NCBI GenBank assembly: GCA_963723595.1
Contig: CAVRRQ010000006.1
Span: 62,001-126,000 of the forward strand
DNA: 64,000 nt
Source of the DNA: RYN-230 sp963723595
GTDB lineage: Bacteria; Actinomycetota; Actinomycetes; Streptosporangiales; Streptosporangiaceae
Direction: 5' to 3'
The notes below the pieces were generated by a model. That model had not been told where the DNA came from and ran no database searches. It saw nothing but the letters and a program-made list of their open reading frames with translations. A program made the translations under genes and the position numbers. Position 1 is the first letter of the stretch; each line of letters opens with the position of its first letter. Below, piece after piece: positions 50,434-60,053 of the stretch.

Positions 50434-50730
50434 ATGGTCTACGCCTACATCCAGGACGTCCCGATCGGGGAAGAGCTGTACCGCCAGATCATCGACAAGA
50501 TCGGGCCCGAGCCACTTCCGGGGTCGCTGCTGCATCTATGTGTCCGCCAGCCCGGCGGCCAGCTGCGTTACATCGACGTCTGGGAATCCGAGCAAGCATG
50601 CACCCGGGCCTTCGAGGAACGGATCCACCCCGCCGTCAACGCCGCGTTCGGCGGCAACCGGCCGGCGACCGAGGCCGAGGTACACCACCTCGACGTCATA
50701 GACGCCAGCGGCGCCCTGCTCGGGCACTGA
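50434..50730 (+). CDS. Small ABM/DABB-like protein
   Basis: 98 residues from ATG 50434, preceded by AGGAAGGG. The pattern of short strands and helices (QPGGQLRYIDVWESEQACTR, IHPAVNAAFGG) resembles dimeric alpha-beta barrel monooxygenase-like or dabb proteins, but no catalytic motif is certain. Its divergent partner is a TetR regulator, so it is probably induced by the same ligand. A strong hairpin follows 83 bases after the stop. Confidence 0.6.
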   Translation: MVYAYIQDVPIGEELYRQIIDKIGPEPLPGSLLHLCVRQPGGQLRYIDVWESEQACTRAFEERIHPAVNAAFGGNRPATEAEVHHLDVIDASGALLGH

Positions 50731-50813
50731 CCTCAGCTGCCCGGAGGCCAAGAATGAGCGCCATCACCAACCCGCCGGCCACGAATTGCCGCGGGCCTGA
50801 TCCTGGCCGCGGA

Positions 50814-50854
50814 CGCCAGACGCGCTCCCAACGACCGCGGGGGCGCGTCTGGCG
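50814..50854. terminator. Strong hairpin between the small gene and the transposase
   Basis: CGCCAGACGCGC pairs perfectly with GCGCGTCTGGCG, extended by CCC/GGG after one mismatch, around a 9-base loop. It lies between the plus-strand gene ending at 50730 and the minus-strand transposase ending at 50883, so it may stop both. Lacks a T-run. Confidence 0.6.
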
Positions 50855-50882
50855 GCACGTCCGTGCGCCGTTGCAGTCCACG

Positions 50883-51977
50883 TCATGCGACCAGGCGGTA
50901 TTCGTTGATCAGGCCACCGATGCGAGTCGGCCTTCGGACGCGGTAATGCTCAAGGTCGATCGATTCGGGTAGCGGTTTCAGCGGCGCGGCGGCGTTCAGG
51001 GAGCGGTGCGGGCGGTGCTGATTGCGGTGGGTCTCGTACTCGCGCAAGATCCGCCGCAGATGGGCCTGGTTCCAGACGAGAGTGCGGTCCAGGAGCTCAC
51101 GCCGGCATCCCCCGATCCAGCGCTCGGCAATCGCGTTCATGCGGGGCGTTGCGACGTTGCAGAGCACGGTCCTGATCCCGGCATCTGCGAGGACCGCGTC
51201 GAACGCGGCGGTGAAGTTCGAGCCGCGGTCGCGGATCATGAACTTGACCCGGTGGGTTTGTTCGCCGAGGTCCATGATCAGGTTGCGGGCCTGCTGGACG
51301 GTCCACTCTCCGGTGGGATGCGGCGTGACTCCGAGGATCCTGATGCGTCTGCTGGCGTGCTCGATCACGGCCAAGACGTAGGACTGGGTGCCATCCAGCA
51401 GGTCGACGATGAAGAAGTCGCAGGCCAGGATCGCCTCGGCCTGAGAACGCAGGAACTGTGACCAGGTCGGACCGGCCCATCGCAGCGCCGGGTCAATACC
51501 GTTGGCCTTGAGGATCTCCCAAACAGTCGACGCCGCGATCTTTACTCCCAGCCCGGCCAGCTCCCCATGGATTCTGCGGTATCCCCATTCGGGGTTCTCC
51601 CGCGCTAGCCGGAGAACCAGGGCCTGGATGTTCCTGCGGGTCACCGGCCGGCCGGTCTTGCCGCTCAGGGATCGCGCCGCCCAGCGGCGGCGGACGATGT
51701 CGCGGTGCCAGCGCAGGATGGTATCGGGGGTGACCAAGAGCCGCAGCCCGTTGTGCCGCGCTCTCGGTATCACGCTGAGCAGGGCGGCGAACAGTGCTCG
51801 GTCCGCCCAGTTCAGCTTCAGGTGGCGCGGCTGCCGCCGTTGGAGGACGACGAGCTGGTGGCGCAGGATCAAGATCTCGGCGATCTTCCACGCCTCCTCA
51901 CGCCGGGACAGCCGCAGCCACGCGGTCAGTCGCATAATCAGGAGGAACACGAACGCAGGCACATGATCGGTGATCAT
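50883..51977 (-). CDS. rve-type (IS3/IS481-like) transposase, apparently intact
   Basis: 364 residues from ATG 51977. The hydrophobic lead-in (VPAFVFLLIMRLTAWLRL), ILILRHQLVVLQRR, HTH_21 (NPEWGYRRIHGELAGLG) and all DDE residues are present: Asp in ILACDFFIVDLLDG, Asp in FMIRDRGSNFT and Glu in NAIAERWIGGCRREL. It is the only full-length copy of this transposase type in the window; the remnant at 28538-28790 derives from a close relative. It may still be active. The terminal repeats could not be delimited with certainty. Confidence 0.85.
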   Translation of the reverse strand: MITDHVPAFVFLLIMRLTAWLRLSRREEAWKIAEILILRHQLVVLQRRQPRHLKLNWADRALFAALLSVIPRARHNGLRLLVTPDTILRWHRDIVRRRWAARSLSGKTGRPVTRRNIQALVLRLARENPEWGYRRIHGELAGLGVKIAASTVWEILKANGIDPALRWAGPTWSQFLRSQAEAILACDFFIVDLLDGTQSYVLAVIEHASRRIRILGVTPHPTGEWTVQQARNLIMDLGEQTHRVKFMIRDRGSNFTAAFDAVLADAGIRTVLCNVATPRMNAIAERWIGGCRRELLDRTLVWNQAHLRRILREYETHRNQHRPHRSLNAAAPLKPLPESIDLEHYRVRRPTRIGGLINEYRLVA

Positions 51978-52029
51978 CGCGGCCGGAGCGCCGGGCGGGC
52001 AAATCTGCTGATCAGAGCCGCGGACGGGA

Positions 52030-52252
52030 TTCTCGGCACGCACAGGATGAACCGCGTGAGCGCCGCGAACCAGGCCCGGTCACCGGAGTCGTAACCGGAC
52101 CCGGCCGGCGTTCCGGCGCAGCACGCATTCTCGTGCCGGAGCACCAGCAGCTCAGCGCTCTTCGCCCGGTCGCCGCGGACCACCAGGACAGCCAGACTGA
52201 ATGACCAGCGCATGAGCAGGCAGACGATCTTGAGCAGCACCCGGTCAGCCAA
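52030..52252 (-). pseudogene. 5' fragment of another rve-type transposase
   Basis: MADRVLLKIVCLLMRWSFSL, RAKSAELLVLRHENA and, after one frameshift, DSGDRAWFAALTRF match the N-terminal part of the family (compare 9387-10379 and 55723-56472). The intact element begins where this copy ends (about 52030), so the full-length IS probably inserted into, or recombined with, this older one. Confidence 0.7.
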
Positions 52253-52501
52253 CCATCACCGCACCCGCCTCGCAGGCGAAACGAGCAGGTCAACGACGCG
52301 ATCGAGTTTTCGGGCGGCGCAAGATCCCCGCCGAGTTCAGGGACCCTATTGGGGCCCTCTCTCACATCGCAGGTCTGACGACTGCCGGCCCCGGCCCGCG
52401 GTTCGCCGGGACCATCGACACCAGGATCAGCGAATTCGCAGCCAGATAACAGGTGCTCCACCCAGCCGCGGCCAAGATCCTGCTCGCAGTCCCGGCTCGG
52501 A

Positions 52502-53452
52502 TTAGGGGACTACATCCGCAATGATGTGCTGGTTGCTCTTCGGCGGCCGGACGTAGTCGCGCGAAATGGGCGGCCGTGGCGGGAGGTCCTCGGCGGGAGG
52601 AGTGAGGTCTTCATAGGGGAACTGGCTGAGCAAGTGGTGGATGACGTTCAGCCGGGCCCGCTTCTTTACCTCGGCTTCGACCACCCACCAGGGAGCCTCG
52701 GCAATGTCGGTTGCGGCGAACATGGCGTCTTTGGCCTTGGAGTAGTCCTCCCACCTCGCGCGGGACTCAAGGTCCATCGGGCTGAGTTTCCACCGCTTGG
52801 TGGGGTCGGCGAGCCGGCTAGCGAACCGGCGCTCCTGCTCGATGTCACTGACTGAGAACCAGTACTTGATGACGGTGATGCCGGAGCGGACCAGCATCCG
52901 CTCGAATTCCGGCGCGGTTCGCAGGAAGTCCTGGTACTCCTCGTCGGTGCAGAAACCCATCACGTGCTCGACGCCTGCGCGGTTGTACCAGCTGCGATCG
53001 AACAGGACTATCTCACCGGCGGCGGGCAGGTGAGCGACGTAGCGCTGGAAGTACCACTGGGTCTTTTCCCGCTCCGTCGGCGTTCCCAGCGCCACCACGC
53101 GGGCGAACCGGGGGTTCAGGCTCTCGGTGATCCGCTGGATCGCCCCGCCCTTGCCCGCTGCGTCGCGGCCCTCGAACAGCAGCACCACCTTGAGCTTGTT
53201 CGCCCGGACCCACTCCTGCAGTTTGACCAGCTCGACCTCGAGCCGGGCAAGCTCTTTCTCGTAGACCTTGGCCGGGACCTTCGCCGTCGCAGTGGGTGCG
53301 TCCTCGGCAGAGTGGGTGCGCCCGTCGGGGAGGGCGTCGTCCAGGCGGCCGTTGCCGCGATACCCTGCGCGATGGCCCGGCTTATCCCGCTTACCGGACG
53401 TCGCCGGCTTGCTGGACTTGGCGCTATGTGACTTACCCGGCTTGCTTGCCAC
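52502..53452 (-). CDS. ppk2: Polyphosphate kinase 2
   Basis: 316 residues. After a basic N-terminal tail of about 55 residues comes the PPK2 domain: Walker A VLLFEGRDAAGKGG, Walker B EIVLFDRSWYNRAGVEHVMG, lid arginines in YWFSVSDIEQERRFASRLAD and PWWVVEAEVKKRARLNVIHH. It interconverts polyphosphate and nucleoside phosphates (class I type, diphosphate to triphosphate). It stands alone between IS remnants and a SulP transporter. Length and motifs are normal, so it should be active. Confidence 0.92.
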   Translation of the reverse strand: MASKPGKSHSAKSSKPATSGKRDKPGHRAGYRGNGRLDDALPDGRTHSAEDAPTATAKVPAKVYEKELARLEVELVKLQEWVRANKLKVVLLFEGRDAAGKGGAIQRITESLNPRFARVVALGTPTEREKTQWYFQRYVAHLPAAGEIVLFDRSWYNRAGVEHVMGFCTDEEYQDFLRTAPEFERMLVRSGITVIKYWFSVSDIEQERRFASRLADPTKRWKLSPMDLESRARWEDYSKAKDAMFAATDIAEAPWWVVEAEVKKRARLNVIHHLLSQFPYEDLTPPAEDLPPRPPISRDYVRPPKSNQHIIADVVP

Positions 53453-53793
53453 GATCGCTCCTTAGCTCGCGGGCCCAGCACTACCCTGCTGCGCCGGGTG
53501 CTAACTCTCCCAGTGGCCGGTAAGAACGTCTTTCTTAGTCTGCGCGGGGCGGTGCTGCAGGGTACTCCCAGCGCAAGCCGGCGACTCGCAACAGCCGGCC
53601 AGAGCCAGTCCGTCACCGCCGATATTGGTGCTGACCCGGTTGGCGCACAAGGGTGACGGCATATGGTTCCCCAGGCCGCTATCGAGGCGGTGAGGCTTCC
53701 CGGAACTCGAGGCCGCGGGGACGCGATGAAACGCCCTGGCGGAGGGATGATGAACGAAGCCGAAACTGCGGGTAAACGAACGGGAGCGAGACG
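53453..53793. other. Intergenic region between PPK2 and SulP genes
   Basis: The divergent genes at 53452 (minus) and 53794 (plus) share this 341-base region, which should contain both promoters. GTAAGAACGTC and GTGCTAACTCTCCC near 53500-53530 are the more AT-rich parts. I see no gene and no strong palindrome. Confidence 0.4.
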
Positions 53794-55515
53794 GTGCCGG
53801 ATCCGCGTGGGCGCTTCCTGCGGGGAGGGCTGCGAGCGCCGCCGGTGCTTGGCGGCCTGCTGCCCGTGCACCGGTCCGGGATCGCGGCGGACGTCCTCGC
53901 TGGCATCACCCTGGCCGCCGTGAGCATCCCCGTGGCCCTCGGCTACGCGAAGATCGCGGGGATGCCGGTGGTGACCGGCCTGTACACGCTGCTGCTGCCG
54001 ATGGCGGTGTACGCCACCCTCGGTTCATCGCGTCATCTCGTCGTCGGCGCGGACTCTGCCACCGCGGCCATACTGGGCGCGTCGCTCACCGGGCTGGCGG
54101 TGCCCGGCTCCCCGCAATACGTCCGGCTGGCCGGGCTGGCGGCCCTGCTCGCTGGCGGGCTGCTGCTGATAGCCCGCCTGGCCCGGCTCGGGTTCCTGGC
54201 GAATTTTCTGTCCCGTACCGTGCTGCTCGGATTCCTCACCGGCGTCGGTATTCAGGTGGCGGCCAGACAGCTTCCCGACATGCTGGGGGTAACGGTCGCG
54301 GGCAACAGCACCGTGGCCAGGATCCTGGACACTGCACGCGCGCTACCGCATCTGCACGACGCGGATGTGGCGGTGTCGGCCGGGGTCATCGTGATCGTGC
54401 TGGCGGCCCGCGCCGCCGCCCGCTGGACCAACCGCAGGATCCCAGGCCTGCTGATCGCGGTGATCGTCGCGATCATCGTGAGCCGGGCGGCAGATCTGTC
54501 CGGGCGCGGCGTGGCCGTGCTCGGACTCATCCCACGGGGGCTGCCGCACCTGGGGCTGCCCGCAGTCGGCTGGCACGACGCCGCCGTGCTGATCGGCACC
54601 GCAGCATCGATGTTCGTCGTCATACTCGCCCAAAGCGCGGCCACCTCACGCGCCTACGCCGAGAAGTACGAGGAGCCATTCAGCCAGGACACCGACCTGG
54701 TCGGCCTGGGCGCGGCCAACGTGGCCGCCGCATTCTCGGGCACCTTCGCGGTCAATGGCAGCCCGACGCAGACACAGGTGACCGATAGCGCGGGCGGGCG
54801 CAGCCAGCTGGCCCAGCTCACGACCAGCGCGGTGGTGATCATCGTCCTGCTCCTGCTCACCGGGCTGCTCGCCTACCTGCCGATCGCCGCCCTCGCGGCG
54901 ATCGTCTTCCTCATCGCCGCCGGACTCATCGACATCGCCGGAATGCGGCGCATCCTGGCCTGCCGCCGCCACGAGTTCGCCATCGCCCTGCTCACGACCG
55001 CGGCGGTCGTGGTTCTCGGGGTCGAGGAAGGCATCGTGCTCGCCGTCGTCGTGTCGGTCATCGACCACCTGCGCCACACCTCCCACCCGCTCAACAGCGT
55101 GCTGGTGAAGTCACCGGCCGGGCACTGGCAACCTGCCCCGGTCCTGCCCGGCGCGCGGACCGAAGAAGGACTGGTGGTCTACCGGTTCGGCACCAGCCTC
55201 TACTACGCCAACGCCTCCCGCCTCATCGACGACATCACGGTCATGTCCGCGCAGGGCAGCCCGCTGCGGTGGATGGTCCTCGACGGCGCGGCCATCGGCG
55301 ACGTCAACTACACCGCGGCGGCGGTCCTCACCCGCGTCATCGGACACCTCCGCACACGGCACATCCACCCTGCCATCAGCACCGTCCACGGCCCGGTACG
55401 CCAGCAACTCGACCGTTACGGCATCAGCGCCGCCCTCGGCCCCGGCGCCTACTACGACACCCCCGGCGAGGCGCTCGAAGCCTTCCACGCCGCGGAACGC
55501 GTCATCGGCGAGTAA
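53794..55515 (+). CDS. SulP-family anion transporter with STAS domain
   Basis: 573 residues from GTG 53794. About 11-12 membrane segments: GITLAAVSIPVALGYAKIAG (the SulP signature), LYTLLLPMAVYATLGSSRHL, VVGADSATAAILGA, SGTFAVNGSPTQTQVTDSAG and LIDIAGMRRILACRRHEFAI. A C-terminal STAS domain (about 440-565: VVYRFGTSLYYANASRLIDD, RWMVLDGAAIGDVNYTAAAV) regulates transport. Imports sulfate, bicarbonate or dicarboxylates; substrate not determinable from sequence. It lacks the long cytosolic extension of some members. Confidence 0.9.
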   Translation: MPDPRGRFLRGGLRAPPVLGGLLPVHRSGIAADVLAGITLAAVSIPVALGYAKIAGMPVVTGLYTLLLPMAVYATLGSSRHLVVGADSATAAILGASLTGLAVPGSPQYVRLAGLAALLAGGLLLIARLARLGFLANFLSRTVLLGFLTGVGIQVAARQLPDMLGVTVAGNSTVARILDTARALPHLHDADVAVSAGVIVIVLAARAAARWTNRRIPGLLIAVIVAIIVSRAADLSGRGVAVLGLIPRGLPHLGLPAVGWHDAAVLIGTAASMFVVILAQSAATSRAYAEKYEEPFSQDTDLVGLGAANVAAAFSGTFAVNGSPTQTQVTDSAGGRSQLAQLTTSAVVIIVLLLLTGLLAYLPIAALAAIVFLIAAGLIDIAGMRRILACRRHEFAIALLTTAAVVVLGVEEGIVLAVVVSVIDHLRHTSHPLNSVLVKSPAGHWQPAPVLPGARTEEGLVVYRFGTSLYYANASRLIDDITVMSAQGSPLRWMVLDGAAIGDVNYTAAAVLTRVIGHLRTRHIHPAISTVHGPVRQQLDRYGISAALGPGAYYDTPGEALEAFHAAERVIGE

Positions 55516-55722
55516 ACGGGCGCAGCGAACGGGAAGGCAAGGCAGCGTAGCCGGGACCTGTCGACGGTCCGGGTCAACCACAGGCCGGGGCGCCTGGCGT
55601 CGGTTGCCACAAGCATGATGTGGTAACCGCGGCAGTGCAACGGCCGCGGCCGGTTCGCGCGTGACCGGCCCAGCGGCCGAGCATCTCGAACACCCCATAG
55701 GCTCACCGGCGCGACAGAACAT

Positions 55723-56472
55723 TCAATCTGGGCGACCGCCGCGATCCCTGATCAGGAACTTGACTGAAGTGCCGCGCTCTACGAGGTCCATCAGGAAGTT
55801 ACGCGCCGCCTGCGCCGTCCACGCGCCGTCGGGATTCGCGGTGATGCCTGCCAGATGAACGCGGCGCGTCCCGTGCTCGATCACGATCAGGGCGTAGAGA
55901 CGCCGCAGCAGCACGGTGCCGACGTGGACAAAATCGGCCGCGAGGATGCCGCAGGCCTGGGCGGTCAGGAACTGCTTCCAGGTCGGGCCCGACCGCCGGA
56001 GCGCGGGGTCGATCCCGGCGTCATGCAGGATCTGCCACACCGTGGAGGCAGCGATCGGGTGGCCGGGTTTGACGAGTTCGCCTTGCACGCGCCGGTGCCC
56101 CCACGCCGGGTTGCCTGTCGCGATACGGATCACGAGCTTGCGGATCGCGGCTGCCGTCGGTGGCCGTCCGGGACGCCGCCGGCTGGTGTAATCCCAACTG
56201 CGGGTGACCAGCCGCCGGTGCCAGGCGGGCAGCGTCGCCGGGGTCACCCCGAACACCTCACCCCACCGGCGCCGGGGGATCAGCCGGGATAGCGCCGCCA
56301 GCCACAGCCGGTCGGCCGGCTCATAGCGAACCCGGCTGACCTGCCGGCGCAGCACTGCGTTCTCGTGCCGCAGCACCAAGAGCTCGGCATCCTTGGACAC
56401 CCGGCGGCGGGCCAGCACCGTCAAACTGCCGAACAGACCACGTATGACCAGGTAAAAGACCGAAAAGATCAC
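55723..56472 (-). pseudogene. rve-type transposase, C-terminus deleted
   Basis: 249 residues from the natural start (MIFSVFYLVIRGLFGSLTVL). AELLVLRHENAVLRRQVSRV, HTH_21 (GNPAWGHRRVQGELVKPG) and the first catalytic Asp (ILAADFVHVG) are present. It stops after FLIRDRGG, immediately behind the second Asp, so the catalytic Glu is missing. At about 55730 the sequence changes abruptly. Useful as reference for the intact 5' end of this IS type. Confidence 0.8.
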
Positions 56473-56821
56473 TCAGGGATGATCCCAGCCCGCACCACTC
56501 GCCAGGCGAGATCGAGTAATCGAGCCCCACAGGCTCGGATCAGCAGCCACCGCCGGGGAGGGAACACAGAACCTGCTGTGCGCCTACCTGGCCATCGCTG
56601 TATTCGCCGGACTGGCCGCTAACACGTTGCTGGGGGCCTGGTGGCTCGACCAAGTGGTCACGCTCGGGATCGCTGGCTGGGCAGTAGTAGAAGGGCGGCG
56701 GGCATGAGCCGGGCAATCCTGCGGCTGCGCATCTCAGCGGGGCGCGTGCCGCTGATCACCCAGAAGAGACACAGGCATGGCGTACGCATGCTCATGCCCG
56801 GACCGGCATGGTCACTGGCAG
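56473..56821. other. Gene-poor stretch after the transposase fragment
   Basis: Contains one short hydrophobic frame on the plus strand (LAIAVFAGLAANTLLGAWWL, about 56590-56643) without a start or ribosome site. No supported gene. Confidence 0.4.
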
Positions 56822-58162
56822 CTATGAGGGCTGGTGCCACTGGTCCCGGGCCCACCAGGTGTTGCCGGGACCGTTGTAGCTGTTTCCCTCGCTCCACGTC
56901 AGGTAGCTGGTGCCACGACTGTCCACTGTTATGCCGAAGTAGTCACCGTAGGGGAACCGGAAGCCCGCGCTGGACTTGTAGGGCGCACCAGATCTGAGGC
57001 CGGAGACGCGGACGGCGGGACTCCACGAAACTCCCAGGTTCACTGTCGCCCGGTACCAGACATTCCACGCCTTGGCGCCGTTGCCGTCGTCTTCCCACGC
57101 GACCCGGAAGTCGCCGGGCCGCGGGCCGGCCTCGGCTTTCGGGAAGTCAGCCCCGACCCTGGTGCCATGAGCTCCGAGTGCGGCTGGGGCGCTCCAGGAC
57201 ACGCCGTTGGCCGATGTGATCGCATAAAGTCTCATCGGCGCTCCGGGTGAGGTATTCGCGACGTAGGCGGCGAGGATGGTCCCTGCACGGTCGATGGCCA
57301 GCGAGATCTGCGGGCCGTAGAAGTCGTTCGGGCAGCCCTTGACTGGGCACGGCGGTTGTTGCTGGCTTTCTGCAACGTAGGTGGTCGTCCATGAGGTGCC
57401 GCGGTTGGCAGAGGAGATCACCGCGAGACGCACCGTGCCTTTCGCGTTCTGGTGCTCGGCGCTCTCGGCGAAGTACACGTGCCCGTCCGGCGCAACTGCG
57501 CCCGCCTCGGCGAACCAGTACCGGCCGCCGGTGTTCGTCCGCACCGGCTTAGACCATTTCTGTCCGTAATCGCGTGAGGCGGAGATGTAGGAGTCGCTGC
57601 GGTTGAACGCGACGTACACATCCTTGCCATCTGGCGAAATCGTGATCCATGGCTTATCAGTGAACGATGCCCCGAGCGCTCGCCGGAAATCGTGGAAGCC
57701 CGTCCACGTCCGGCCGCGATCCCGTGACTTCGCGAACACCACATCCCACTGATTCATCCACGCCGCGTAGATGACACCAGATGCCGAAACGGCCAGCACC
57801 GGGTCGTTCTGCCAGGCCGCCCGGCGGCAGGCCTTAACTGGAGGGCATTGCCGCCTGTTCATGACAATGCTCTTGTGCCATGTCCTTCCCCGGTCCACCG
57901 ACGACCGGAACAAGATGCAGTGATCCATGTGCGGACGGCATACCGAGGGGCCGCCGTACTGAGTGGTCATCTGATAAAGCCACGCCGATGAGGGATCCGC
58001 CGCGATGTTCGGCTCCCAGTCATTCTTCAGGCCCCACCGCTGTTCCGCGGTCCAGCCACCCGCGGGCCGATGGCCCGCGGCCATTGCAACCGCCGCGGGT
58101 GCGACCGACCACAACCCGGCCAGAACAGACACCGCGGCCAGCACGGCACGTCCAGTCCTCAT
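56822..58162 (-). CDS. Secreted sialidase-like BNR/Asp-box repeat protein
   Basis: 446 residues from ATG 58162, preceded by GGGAGGGC. Signal peptide: RTGRAVLAAVSVLAGLWSVA followed by PAAVAMAAG. The mature protein is a beta-propeller with Asp-box-like units S-x-D-x-G-x-T-W: SSVDRGRTWHKS, KSRDRGRTWTGF, ASRDYGQKWSKP, SSANRGTSWTTT, TSANGVSWSAP. The hydrolase residues of true sialidases (Arg triad, Tyr/Glu pair) are not obvious, so it could be a sugar-binding or non-sialidase exo-enzyme. Several Cys pairs (CPPVKAC, CPVKGC) suggest disulphides. Isolated gene. Confidence 0.8.
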   Translation of the reverse strand: MRTGRAVLAAVSVLAGLWSVAPAAVAMAAGHRPAGGWTAEQRWGLKNDWEPNIAADPSSAWLYQMTTQYGGPSVCRPHMDHCILFRSSVDRGRTWHKSIVMNRRQCPPVKACRRAAWQNDPVLAVSASGVIYAAWMNQWDVVFAKSRDRGRTWTGFHDFRRALGASFTDKPWITISPDGKDVYVAFNRSDSYISASRDYGQKWSKPVRTNTGGRYWFAEAGAVAPDGHVYFAESAEHQNAKGTVRLAVISSANRGTSWTTTYVAESQQQPPCPVKGCPNDFYGPQISLAIDRAGTILAAYVANTSPGAPMRLYAITSANGVSWSAPAALGAHGTRVGADFPKAEAGPRPGDFRVAWEDDGNGAKAWNVWYRATVNLGVSWSPAVRVSGLRSGAPYKSSAGFRFPYGDYFGITVDSRGTSYLTWSEGNSYNGPGNTWWARDQWHQPS

Positions 58163-58661
58163 GCGCCCTCCCGGCGGCAGCACGGCGGTCTACGGCCCTT
58201 CCCGCGTCTCCTGCACAGGAACCCATCGCTGTCTGAGGCCTGACAATGTACCGGCAGTCCTGCCCAGGGTGCAGGCCCAGGCCGATGACCGGCATCTTCC
58301 CCGGGGTGCACCCGCGCACACCCGTAGATCGGTCGAGCCGGCATCGCTCCGGGCCAGTCTGTGCGCCCAGCCATGCCACACCGAAGAACTGATATGAACG
58401 GCCGAATCTGCCATGGCGGCGGAGGCTACCTCCGCCGCCCGCGGCCAGACTTGATCAGGATCGGCGCGAGGACCGATCCTCCGCCGATTCCATGGATTCC
58501 GGTGACAGCCACCACGGCCGCCACGATGATCAGACGGGAGCAGTGCCACTATGCCTGCGGAGCAGATTCGAGACGATGCTTGCCCAGGCAGCAAGGCACA
58601 GCAGGCCAGGCCCCTCGCTGAGGACCGTGCCTGCGGCCGGGCATTCCCGTGGCCGCCGGCG
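58163..58661. other. Gene-poor stretch between BNR protein and methyltransferase genes
   Basis: About 500 bases with frames on both strands but no domain or convincing start. The promoter of the BNR gene should lie near 58180-58260. No terminator-like hairpin was identified for the methyltransferase. Confidence 0.4.
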
Positions 58662-59468
58662 CTAGACGGCAGCGACCCCGCCGTAGGCCCAGGCCCGGTC
58701 GGCATTTGGCCCTGGATCACCGTCGTCCGGCCGCCAGTAGGAGACTAGGACCAGGCCGGGATCGACCAGCTCGCGTCCGTTGAACATGCGCAAGATCGCG
58801 TCCTTACTGCGGGGAATGAGCACGGCGCCGCTGCTTTCGGCCACCTCGGCGTTCGCGCGCATCTTTTCCGGCGAGCGCTCATCGGTAGCATGCGAGATGA
58901 CCAGGTAGCTTCCCGGCGAGAGTGCCGCCAGGTACCGGGCCACGACGCCGGCTGGGTCGTCGGAACCGGCGATGTGGTGCAGGCACCCGACGAACAGCAG
59001 CCCCACCGGCCGGGTGAAGTCGAGCATCTTCCCGGCCCTGGACAAGACCTCGTCCACGTCGCGCAGGTCGGCCCGGACCACGGCGGTGATGTGGTTCGTT
59101 GCCATCAACGCCTCGGCGTGCACGAATACCACCGGGTCGCTGTCCACGTACACCACGCGCGCGCCAGTATCGCCCGCCTGGGCGATTTCATGAACGTTCG
59201 GGCTGCTCGGCAGCCCGCTGCCGATGTCGATGAACTGGCGGATCCCGGCATCGCGGAGGAAGCGGACCGCGCGCACCAGGAACTGGCGGTTACCGCGCAC
59301 GGTGTCCAGGATCTCCGGCATCACGTTCATCACCTGCTCGGCGGCTGCCCTGTCTGCGGCGAAGTTGTCCTTGCCGCCCAGCCAGTAGTCATATACCCGG
59401 GCCGGGTGCGCGATGTCCGTGCGGATGTCCGCCGGAACGCCGTTCCCCGGCTGGCCCGATCCGGTCAT
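58662..59468 (-). CDS. DUF574-type SAM-dependent methyltransferase
   Basis: 268 residues from ATG 59468, preceded by AGGAGGGC. The family opening DIAHPARVYDYWLGGKDNFA is diagnostic, followed by the SAM-binding strand RQFIDIGSGLPSSPNVHEIA, VVYVDSDPVVFVHAEALM and LLFVGCLHHIAGSDDPAGVV. Common and multi-copy in streptomycetes and relatives; real substrates are mostly unknown. The in-frame extension to 59663 has no family match and is excluded. It stands alone. Confidence 0.9.
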   Translation of the reverse strand: MTGSGQPGNGVPADIRTDIAHPARVYDYWLGGKDNFAADRAAAEQVMNVMPEILDTVRGNRQFLVRAVRFLRDAGIRQFIDIGSGLPSSPNVHEIAQAGDTGARVVYVDSDPVVFVHAEALMATNHITAVVRADLRDVDEVLSRAGKMLDFTRPVGLLFVGCLHHIAGSDDPAGVVARYLAALSPGSYLVISHATDERSPEKMRANAEVAESSGAVLIPRSKDAILRMFNGRELVDPGLVLVSYWRPDDGDPGPNADRAWAYGGVAAV

Positions 59469-59858
59469 TCCGCCCTCCTCGTGATGGCCTGCCCGCCCTC
59501 GATAATGCCATGCGCCGGTGGGGCAGAACATGACGAAGAACAAAGCGGACGTCTCGGAACCAGCCGACATGAACAGCCCGTGACCTCGGCACGGATGCTG
59601 TGGCAGTTCATCCGCCGCCCTGTCCCTTGGTGGAGCGGGGCAGTCCAGCAGTTCAGAGGTCATATGAGAGGCAACTTCCCCTCACGGAACCTGCGCGGAA
59701 CGTCATCGTGGGCAAGCGTGCCGCCGGGGGAGTAATGGCGGGTCATGAGGCGCCCGGAATGCGCATGGATGGCTGTCTGATGCGATGAAGAGCGGATCTC
59801 CGCTCCTGGCGGATGCTGGAAGTTGCGTGCATCCGTCTCCACCAGGTTGGGAGGCCCT
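59469..59858. other. Gene-poor stretch before the IS110 fragment
   Basis: Contains the promoter region of the methyltransferase and, from about 59800, the 5' leader of the IS110 fragment (CACCAGGTTGGGAGG ribosome site). No gene seen. Confidence 0.45.
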
Positions 59859-60053
59859 ATGACGGAAGCCTGCGACGGCCGGGAGGTCGTCGGGATGGAT
59901 CTGCACCGGCGCCGTAGCGTGCTGGTGCGGATGACGCCGGATGGCAGGAAGCTGGAGACCGCGCGGATCACCAGCAGCCCGGCGGAGCTGCGCCGGGCGA
60001 TCACCGGGGCCGGGACGCACCCGAGGGTGGTGCTGGAGGCAACGTACGGGTGG
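59859..60053 (+). pseudogene. IS110-family transposase N-terminus, interrupted
   Basis: From ATG 59859: VVGMDLHRRRSVLVRMTPDG, then LETARITSSPAELRRAITGA and VVLEATYGW. This is the RuvC-like DEDD start of IS110/IS1111 transposases, with the first catalytic Asp in GMDLH and the Glu in LEATYGW. The match breaks exactly after the Trp codon (60051-60053), where GTGCGAAGTGAGGG begins, the 5' consensus of a group II intron. The remaining 300 or so residues of the transposase are not found in the window. Confidence 0.75.
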
